Below, piece by piece: positions 56,088 to 64,000 of a stretch of DNA of 64,000 nucleotides. The stretch is taken from contig CM046301.1 in assembly GCA_025267735.1 (NCBI GenBank), positions 69,397,872 through 69,461,871 on the forward strand, written 5' to 3'. The notes beneath the pieces were generated by a model. That model made no database searches and had not been told where the DNA came from. It saw nothing but the letters and a program-made list of their open reading frames with translations. Source of the DNA: Mactra quadrangularis (taxonomy: Eukaryota; Mollusca; Bivalvia; Venerida; Mactridae). A program made the position numbers and the translations under genes. Position 1 is the first letter of the stretch, and each line of letters starts with the position of its first letter.

Positions 56088-57324
56088 GCCCCAGTCACAT
56101 TAGAGCTTACGACCAATTAAGACCAGTTGACGATCACCAGTGACCTCTGGTCGCGAATAATCTGTAAAAAGTCTTACGACGGTCATCGGTGATCTTTGAC
56201 AGTCGCAGGTTATCTTATTAAGGTCCCACGACCAATTTCAGTCGCAGAGAGGTTTTTGAGCTTGCACCAAACAGGTCGCTAGTGATCTTATAAGGTCTTA
56301 GGCTGTCGCACGATCGTCGTTCGAAAGTCTGTTATAATCTTCAACTGGTCGGCGCCGATGTCCTTGTCACTCGGTCGCAGGTAGTCTTTTCAAAGTCGTA
56401 AGATCATCGTGCGATTAGTAGTAACTTGTCTTACGACCACCCACGATTACAAATGACAACTAGCGACTTCTCTACGATTAATTGCAACCATCGTACAATC
56501 GTCAGAGACTAGTTAAAGATTTCCTGTGACAAGACATAGACCACGTGGTCTAACATTAAATATAGCAGTCACTTTACGGTTCATTCCTCATACGCACTTT
56601 ATCTTTCGATTGAGTAACACCGTCATGCCACCCACAAAGTCAAAGTGTAAAGGAAAAGTCCAGAAAAGTACCAAACACGACTCTGACTCTGAGGGTGTAA
56701 CTGAAGAGCTAGTTGTAACCCAGCATGAAAAGCATTACCTCAAGACGTCCCTGATGCTCAGCCCATTCGGCAGATCCAGGAGCTGGTATTTCAGGACGCC
56801 GAGGACGGTGACGGCGAAGATGATGGCGATTTACCAACCAAGGCCAAGCGTGCTAAGGTCTCTGAAAATATCTCTGCACAGCAAGAGCAAATTTATGTAG
56901 ACTGGTTTAGTGAAAATCCACTATTTGACTGTTAAGTCCTTATTTATACCTCCAATCCATCAGTCTTATTTGGATTTTGTCAATCGCAAAACTGTCGTGC
57001 AACAATCTTAAGACAGTCTTTACAAATTGTCACTAGTCACTGATAGTCTTGAGTAGTATTTAGTAATCGTGCGATGGCCGTACGACAAGTTGTAGGTGAT
57101 CGCATGACAGGTCACGGGTAGTCGTAAGTAATCCCAGACAATCTTGAGACAATCGTACGTTTTCTGATGACCTGTCGTACGATTGTCAATGACTTGTCGC
57201 GGTAATCGCGGTAGTAAATTTTTCTGCGCAAAGAGGGTTTGGTCGCTGACAATCGCCGATGATCGTCGGTTTTACGCGACGCCGGTGGTCGCAAGTAATC
57301 GTGAGCTCCAGTGTGACTGGGGTC
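56088..57324 (+). mobile_element. TTAA-target DNA element with decayed MADF-like ORF
   Basis: The ends are GCCCCAGTCACATTAGAGCT and, inverted, GACCCCAGTCACACTGGAGC. TTAA flanks at 56,084-87 and 57,325-28. Subterminal zones are packed with GTCGTACGA, ATCGTACG and GGTCGC motifs in both orientations. Inside, from 56,625, a frame begins MPPTKSKCKGKVQKSTKHDS, and after a frameshift reads RQIQELVFQDAEDGDGEDDG and EQIYVDWFSENPLFDC then stop. E-Q-x-x-V-D-W-F-x-x-N-P resembles the start of a MADF/Myb-like DNA-binding domain. The superfamily is unresolved (TTAA target suggests piggyBac or Kolobok, MADF suggests PIF/Harbinger). Confidence 0.7.
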
Positions 57325-57829
57325 TTAAATACCCTAAACGTTCCAATGCGTTCCGTAACGATACATTCGGATCACATTTTGGCCATTCGCTTCGAATAAT
57401 CTCGGACATATTTATAGACGCTATTTTGAAACTACCGGCGTTGAAGTAAACAAATAAACGATCGTTCAGGCAAAGGGTGTTGTTTCGTTCTAAGTCCGTA
57501 AATTTCGAAACATCACTCATTGCCTTAACGATCGAATATTTGTTTATTAGAATGCATCATTCGCAGTTCCTTGTGGAACGGAATCATCATTATTACGTGC
57601 GTGTATCGGAGGAGTTAAAATCAGCTGAATTGAATTTATTTGGAGTTAGTGACCTTGTGAGTGTGTTTGTTTACATTTGTTAGATCTACAGACTACAGTT
57701 GAACTGTGATTTTTGTGTCCATAGATTTGAACTATTTAATTATTGTGTTTTAAAGTTTAATATTGACTTTAACATTTTATATATTATATAATTTATGAAT
57801 GTTTTGATTATTATTACTGGAGTTAGTGA

Positions 57830-58095
57830 ATTTGTGAGTGATTTTGTCTGTTTAAAGACTCAACTGGGTGTGTTTTTCACACGTTCCGTTGATTATAGTT
57901 TATATTATACATTGTTTGTGACACGCTGTTGATTTCAAAATTCATTTAACCGTGGCTGCTAAATACTAAATTCTAAATACGCAAATTCGCGCCAAAAGTA
58001 TGTTATAAAGAATGTAAAAGTATGTTGGGGCCAAAAAATTGGTATGTAATAACCGAGTGTATACTATATCCGAGTATGTTATAACCGAGATGATT
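57830..58095. mobile_element. Truncated pogo-like element
   Basis: Matches the right part of the element at 38,750-40,100: AAGACTCAACTGGGTGTGTT, CGCGCCAAAAGTATGTTATA and repeated TATRTYATAACCGAG. It breaks off before the terminal repeat. Confidence 0.7.
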
Positions 58096-58752
58096 TAATT
58101 GTTATTATAGTGTCATGACGCTATACGTGTTGCTAATACGAGGCATTCAAAAGGGGTCAAAAGTGCTAAAACTTACTACGATTAATCGGCGAATAAATAC
58201 GGCATTCTTTGTGGAACAAAATGAAAACGAATAGAACAATCGTTGAAGGAAACCCATGCATACAGAAATTGCGTTCCACTGCCTTTAGAACCGATCCCTA
58301 AATCAAGAATTAAATCGAAATACTTTATTTATATATACTCACTTAAATTTACAATCAACTGATAACAGAAATGACGACTGTCGTAAATTAGTCAACGTTT
58401 CTTTCTCGCAAAATACAAGACAATTCTTCTAGGCGATTGCTACTATACATGGGATTGCATGTCAATGTATAACTTCCATAGCGTTATACAGAACTTTTCA
58501 CTTGTACACTGAAAAGTCAAAATTAAAAACAACTTAATGTTCGACTCGGACAACCGTTGATTTTGCCAACCCTGCCATATATAACATGTAAAACCTTAAT
58601 TACGGGTACTACTCGTTCACAGGTACTGTAATACCGGTATTTCCGAAAATACCGCGGAATCGTACCGCGAGATAAAAAAAACACGGTTACCGGTTTACCG
58701 TGATCTGATGAAACTAGATTTGAAATCCTGATGAGCTACTAGATGCACTATA

Positions 58753-58816
58753 GGGTTAGGGGGGGGGGGGGTAACCCTAACCCCCTAACCCTAACCCTAA
58801 CCCTAACCCTAACCCT
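58753..58816. repeat. Interstitial telomeric repeat with strand switch
   Basis: A short TAGGGTTAGGG runs into a G tract of about 13 bases and is followed by TAACCCTAACCCC and five or more CCCTAA units. The two orientations meet as G-strand then C-strand, the order expected at a chromosome-end fusion. Confidence 0.9.
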
Positions 58817-58819
58817 ACT

Positions 58820-59795
58820 ACCTACTACTGTCCTGGGTTCTTGAACCTTCAGGGCACAGTAAATCACTCTTCTACCTCTGTTCCAAAAAATATTTTATAT
58901 ATTTTGCAGGTACCCATATTTTAACTAAAGCTTTGATACCAGTGTTGTTTAATTCCTCAAAACCAAAAGTTGTAAGTATATAATTTTGCGGGACTAATCT
59001 TAGAATTTAAATTTTGTGAAAATTGGCTTTCGGTTTCATGTTGTTCTATGTGCGCAGCAACTCATATTTGTTTTGTAGCACGCAAACAGATGTGGAGATG
59101 TGATGATTACTGAGTTTTCAACTTTAAACACTTGTGTTATTGTTTTGGATTTAGAAAACATTATATAAATGAAGATTCTAGTTTGGTCATAGAAGTTTAT
59201 TTTGAGTTATTGTTTTACATCTAGATGTTGCAACATGATCCTGGGTTCTGATCTCTACGAGATTATAAAGATGAAGTTTGGAAATAAATGAAGGATCAAC
59301 TGATCATAGCTCAGCTTGTCAAGGCTTACTCCTTTTGTTATTTATTCTTGAAAAAGGTTCTCTTTGATTTAGTGTATTTGCTTTCAGATAATTGTTTCCT
59401 TAGGTGCATGTGTTACTAGTTGGTTCAATCATTTTTTTTGGAAAAGGGTATTGGTAAATTATTCAACTTGGCATGTCATTATATTATAAGAAGAATCTAA
59501 TGTTCAAAAGCTGGGAGGAATGATTGTATTCAGAAACATTAACATTATCTATGTAAAAACAAGTGAGTAATATATATACTCTCATATCTATTGAGCCACA
59601 CATACTTGAAAATTATTTTTGTTTACATAAACATAAATACTTGAAACAGTGCCACAATATATCGTTACTTTTGATAAAGGGGCGTTAAGTGATTATCTAG
59701 TTAACGGAACTAGTAAATTTGTTATCACTTTTCTATAAATAGCATTGTTTTGATCAACAGCATTGGCATAGTCACACTAGAAAATATCTATTTAT
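58820..59795. other. Region without recognised feature
   Basis: No coding signal. From about 59,690 onward the sequence has repeated CTAGTTA/TAACTAG motifs (GTTAACGGAACTAG, GATTATCTAGTTAAC) that continue on the far side of the MITE at 59,799-60,049 up to about 60,310. Confidence 0.4.
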
Positions 59796-59798
59796 ATA

Positions 59799-60049
59799 CT
59801 AGGACGAAAAAGAAACGCCGGGTAACCTATAATGATTGTTTTAAGGGATAAATTGTATTATTGGATTATTATATTTATTTTTGTATAAAATGTCATCTGT
59901 ATGGAACCAGCTGTTGAAGTTTCAATCGATTTCCGATGCTGATTATGTGAAAAAATACCCCCTTTTAACGATGACCCTTCTTGTTTTGCGAAACACGGCC
60001 GGACATGTGTTGCATATTTTATGTACCCGGCGTTTCTTTTTCGTCCTAG
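59799..60049. mobile_element. Short MITE with perfect 26-bp terminal repeats
   Basis: The left end CTAGGACGAAAAAGAAACGC followed by CGGGTA is exactly mirrored at the right end. TA flanks at 59,797-98 and 60,050-51. It is 251 bp and non-coding. Identical ends suggest a recent insertion. It interrupts a stretch rich in CTAGTTA motifs. Confidence 0.9.
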
Positions 60050-60051
60050 TA

Positions 60052-61242
60052 TAGATAAGTGGTTAGTGGTTAAATAGTTAATTAAGAGATTATCTAGTAA
60101 ACGTATCTAGATAACCACTTACCACTTATCTATAATCAAATTGGAAAAGTAATACACAATGGTGCTTACATTTTTTGACTGTTATAATCTTTTATTTATT
60201 GCAAAAAACTAGTTAGGCCACTAGTTAACCACTTTATTAACTAGTTAATTATTTGGTTTACTAGTTACGTAATCAGGTAACCTCTTAAATAACGTGTTAA
60301 TTATGTGGTTCTCTGATGGTAGAAATATGCCACACAGAATTGATTCATGGAGGCTTTCCATTTAAATAAAACACGGTCAGTTATGTCAACAGACAAAACC
60401 TGCATTTACAATTAATTATGAAAGCCTCATCTGACTGAGAATTGTTTAATCTGTTTTGAAATGTTAATAGACTTTTATTAGTTTGGCTTTGTCTACAGTA
60501 ATTATATTAAATATTTAGACAATATGATTTAGTTATTTAAACACAAGTTTTTTCCATCTGTCACATGATACGATCTACTATCGATACAAATGACTTAATT
60601 ACTTAATTAAAATAGCCTAATATAAAAAAACTAAAAAAAAACTGGAAACGAAACATTATGATCATTTAATGAAATGTAACGAATGCTATAATAAGTCAAC
60701 TGCTATTTACTGGCTCGCAAACCCTTCTGGTTTTTAATAGTCGATATAGCGGAGCATTAAAATAATTATATTTCGAAGTTTTCTAATAATTGATTTATTT
60801 TGAAATCTTTAATCGACTGCTCTAGCGAAATTATAATTTTTTGTTTATTTTATGTGCGACTGGTTTAATTTCTCCAGATATCTTGGAAACATTATAAAAA
60901 ATTTAATATGCCTACGTCATCCATTAACTTAGTTTTGTTTATTTTTTTCGTCTCGTTCTTTGCCTTGTGACTTTAAAGCGTTTTTTTAAGTACATGTGTT
61001 ACATGTGTGTTATTTGATGATAAAAGTTGACGGATATATTATATATAATATAAGAACCTTTATCCTGCTTGTTTGGTTATAATTGAAGAATGTTCTAATC
61101 ATAACAAGTGCTTAACTGTCTGACACTTGGTGTGAGTTATAAGTGGGTCATAAGTACTTCGAGATTCATATTACCATTAAAGTAGTCGTAGCGGAACACT
61201 ATAAACTTCATCTGAAACATAAGTTTAATATACTACAATATA
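60052..61242. other. Region without recognised gene
   Basis: CTAGTTA/TAACTAG and GTGGTTA motifs recur from 60,055 to about 60,310 and can pair (TAGTAAACGTATCTAGATAA). The rest is AT-rich with nothing recognised. Confidence 0.35.
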
Positions 61243-61509
61243 TAGTGCGTATATATTGACCCCGACCTGACATTTCACATTTGCATCTTATAATTATCTA
61301 CACATATTCCGACGAAGGTCAACACCACGCCTATTTTACACTTCGGCAGCGACCGTAAATTTATAGAAATATGTCTGTGCGTTTAATTTTAACTCATAAT
61401 CCTCACGGTCATTGTGTAATCAAGCATTAATACTAATGTACATTCGTATTCAATGTTATGAATAATTCTTGCATAAAGGTCAGGTCGGGGTCAAACTTTA
61501 CGCACAATA
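61243..61509. mobile_element. TA-target MITE, copy 2 (internally deleted)
   Basis: The ends carry the same TAGTGCG..TTGACCCCGACCTGAC repeats as the copy at 1601-2099, in opposite orientation. The shared inner blocks are CATTTGCATCT..ATTATC and CATTCGTATTCAATG. The middle about 230 bases of copy 1 are absent. The right end has decayed to GTATTGTGCG. Confidence 0.75.
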
Positions 61510-62519
61510 CTACAGTCAAAATAGTTAGTATTACATCGTACGTAGAAACATACATATATAACCAGAACTAATAAAGTCCTGTTGAAACATAATCACTTAT
61601 TACGTCTAATATAATCTGGGCCCGGTTTCACGAATGCTCTAATAACTGAAATTAAATTAAGATTGTCTTAAATATTTTGGCCGTTACTATAAGTATCTCA
61701 TCAAATATTTTAAGTGGATTAAACGAGATCTTTTTTCTTAAAGTATAAATTTAGGGTTGATACTAATAAAACTAATCAATCAATTCTCTGTTTGAATGAT
61801 TGTCTTTTCTAAAATTTTAAGAGAATGACGAAAGATCAAGATACTAAAGTGTTTATTCGTTTTAATCTGCTAGTTGTATTATTTATATAATAATAAATAA
61901 TCTCAATTCCGCCAACACTTAGTCTTGAAGTAGTGCAGAAACTGTCATAATCCGTCTTTTACGTGAGGGGACGAATAAGTTCAACGATGAAATGAATCAT
62001 TGCAGATGGAAGTCAGTAACTCTGATATATCTTCCGATATACTTCCTAAGCCACACTAAGTGTCCATTTGCCGGAATTCACGTCGTCTAGGAACTCTATA
62101 GCCAATCAACCATTAATTTAAACGAACGTTAACCATTTTTAAACGAAAATAAAAAGATTGATAGCAAGGTAAGTACATTTGTATTTAAGACTTGAAGCTA
62201 TTACCACTACACATAATGTATCTATACAGCTCGGGCTCTAAATAATTATACTCTTACATTAAATAATAAAAAACAACACAAAATGGAGAAATATTTGACC
62301 TTCTAATTCGACATTAAAACCGCGCATATCACCCCCCCCCCTTCCCCTGAAAACTATTGATACGCTACTCGAATATCTTTTAACAATAGTAACCCGGCGC
62401 GAAAAGTTGTTTTTAAACCAAATTACATTGATAAATTTGACAACAAACCGAACGAAATTAAACCATTTGGCCTGCGCGTTAAAACGATTTAGAAATGCTT
62501 AATATCAACACTTCTACCG
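61510..62519. other. Region without confident gene
   Basis: GGGCCCGGTTTCACGAATGC at about 61,618 resembles a Harbinger-type MITE end; no partner end was found. No coding signal in the rest. Confidence 0.35.
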
Positions 62520-63375
62520 TTTTACAAAACTTTGATGGAAATGTCCCTCCTTGGACCTACAACATACCAGACGTGAATATTGACCTATCAAACTTTCGTA
62601 AATCTTTTACCAGCCCAGAAGCTTTCAAATCGGAATTCGTAAACATCTTAGAAAAATAATAAGATTGTACACATTTATTTACCGACGGCTCAAAAGATGG
62701 TAACAAAGTTGGTTGCGCTGCATATGGAAATTCTTTCGTTGCAAGAATTCAATTGCCTTACCAGGCATCCATATTTACAGCCGAAGTCAAAGCATTAGAT
62801 CTTGCTATATCATACATATCAAATAGTATTAATAACAATTTTATTATTTTCTCAGATTCTCTATCTGTATTACTGGCCATAAAAATCGTAGTTCAGACAA
62901 TATACTTATTAAAAATATTGAATTAAGATTACATGAAATACTGAAATCTAAAATAGTACACCAGTGCTGGATAGCAAGTCATATGTAATACATGGAAATG
63001 AAAAAGTAGACATTTTAGCTTAAGAATCGTTAAACTTTCAACCAGTAGATATCAAATTACCAAGCAGCAATTTCAAATGTTCTATAAATTCATTAATAAA
63101 GTCAAAATGGCAAACAATGTGGAACAATGCTTTCTACAATAAGTTAGATGATATAAAGCCTAATCCTGATACATCATCGTCAATTATATTTTCTAATCGC
63201 CGAGATCAAATAGTGATTACGCGATGTAGAATTGGTCATACCCGATTAACACATTCATACCTTCTCAAAAGAGAGGAAGCACCTTAATGTATACCATGTG
63301 ACGAGCATTTCAATGTCAAACACGTTCTCCTTGAATGTCAGGATCGTAAATACATTCGTGACAACCATTTTAAAG
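62520..63375 (+). pseudogene. LINE RNase H domain, cut off at telomeric repeats
   Basis: The plus strand encodes PPWTYNIPDVNIDLSNFRKS, HLFTDGSKDGNKVGCAAYGN (first RNase H Asp), [16 protein letters not shown] (Glu), [15 protein letters not shown] (second Asp), HGNEKVDILA (last Asp), then [34 protein letters not shown] and [20 protein letters not shown] to RDNHFK. All four acidic RNase H residues are present, but stops and frameshifts interrupt it. It is the same family as 16,165-16,930. Sequence identity to that copy stops exactly where TTAGGG repeats begin. Confidence 0.87.
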
Positions 63376-63626
63376 TTAGGGTTAGGGTTAGGGTTAGGTG
63401 TTAAGGTTAGGGTTAGGGTATATGTGAAAACGTACTTGCACATGCTAAGGGTTAGGGTTATGGTTAGGGTTAGGGTTAGGGTTAGAGGTTAGGGTTAGGG
63501 GTTAGGGTTAGGGAAACTTACGAGTCATGGGTCATTCGGATGGGTCATTCGCGGTTAGGGTTAGGGTTAGGGGTTAGGGTTAGGGTTAGGGATAGGGTTA
63601 GGGTTAGGGTTAGGGTTAGGGTATAG
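63376..63626 (+). repeat. Interstitial TTAGGG telomeric array, three blocks
   Basis: Blocks of TTAGGG units lie at about 63,376-63,421, 63,447-63,512 and 63,554-63,626. They are separated by short unique spacers (ATGTGAAAACGTACTTGCAC and CTTACGAGTCATGGGTCATT). Variants such as TTAGGGG, TTAGGTG and TTATGG are interspersed. Open frames of L-G-V-R repeats are artefacts. Confidence 0.95.
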
Positions 63627-64000
63627 GGAAAAAACGAAAGATGACCATCCAGAGATGGCCATCACGTGACTATATCTGTTCATTGATTGGTTGATTTTTT
63701 GAGCATGCGTAGTTGGTCATTACCGGTTGTATTATTCAAAATGTTTCATTTGAAATATGGATTCGTTATTGATAGGTTGTGTTTGATAAAAGTGAATAGT
63801 AAATAATATGTTATTGTTGATTTTTAATTTAATAACATTGGATATTGACTGTAGGATAAATTTTAAATATTTTTGTTTATTTTGATTATTACATGTATTT
63901 GTAGGGATCTGTAAGTACTTGCTAGTGGATTTAAAGAGATTTTTGACATTTTTTGAATTTGTTATTGTTTATTATTATTATTTTATGTTAATGTGATAGG
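63627..64000. other. Right edge without recognised feature
   Basis: AT-rich sequence after the telomeric array. No gene, terminal repeat or RNA signal seen. Confidence 0.4.

Noticed and set aside
63255..63492. Leu/Gly/Val/Arg repeat proteins
   Set aside because: They are translations of TTAGGG repeats.
58753..63626. Window end as a true chromosome end
   Set aside because: The telomeric blocks are internal, short, mixed in orientation and followed by unique sequence, so they are interstitial.
1..64000. CRISPR arrays, bacterial operons or phage genes
   Set aside because: No spaced direct repeats of CRISPR type and no dense coding; splice borders, SINEs and LINEs show a eukaryotic genome.

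Overview
This window looks like metazoan, probably molluscan (bivalve-like), genomic DNA. The sequence is AT-rich and has one large gene split into small exons with GT/AG borders. It also carries tRNA-derived SINEs, several LINE clades, many TA-, TTAA- and 8-bp-target DNA transposons, and TTAGGG telomere-type repeats. The species cannot be named from the sequence alone.

The one clear host gene is on the minus strand, from about 40,638 down to at least 2,146 and probably past the left edge. I could join 25 consecutive exons (3,163 coding bases, about 1,054 codons) with every splice phase compatible. They encode a complement C3-like thioester-containing protein (TEP): macroglobulin domains MG1 to MG6, a linker with an RARR cleavage-type site, MG7, a CUB half and the first part of the thioester domain (TED). 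The signal-peptide exon (right of 40,638) and the C-terminal part (rest of TED, CUB, MG8, C345C) were not found. The protein departs from the family in two ways. The thioester pentapeptide GCGEQ is replaced by YDGEL, so the reactive Cys and Gln are both gone, while the PVIH histidine is kept. No anaphylatoxin domain is seen after the RARR site.

Layout: 0-2.1 kb holds a MITE and weak exon candidates. 2.1-24 kb holds exons 25 to 4, with introns containing a 30-bp minisatellite, a long inverted repeat, two LINE remnants, SINEs and a Tourist-like MITE. 23.7-38 kb is one 14.3-kb intron filled with a hAT-type transposase remnant, a Tx1/L1-like LINE, a broken Arg/Gly-rich host-like or transposon gene, and several DNA transposons. 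38-40.7 kb holds exons 3 to 1 around a pogo-like element and a CAGA-type microsatellite. 41-53 kb is a nested stack: one TA-target element (family B, second copy 42,351-51,833) was split by about 6.9 kb containing a CR1/L2-type LINE, a fold-back element and a mariner-like MITE, and by hAT-like elements with perfect 8-bp duplications. A decayed Tc1 element lies just beyond it. 53-64 kb holds tandem repeats, a TTAA-target element, small MITEs and two interstitial telomeric blocks. One of these blocks starts exactly where a LINE RNase H sequence is cut off.
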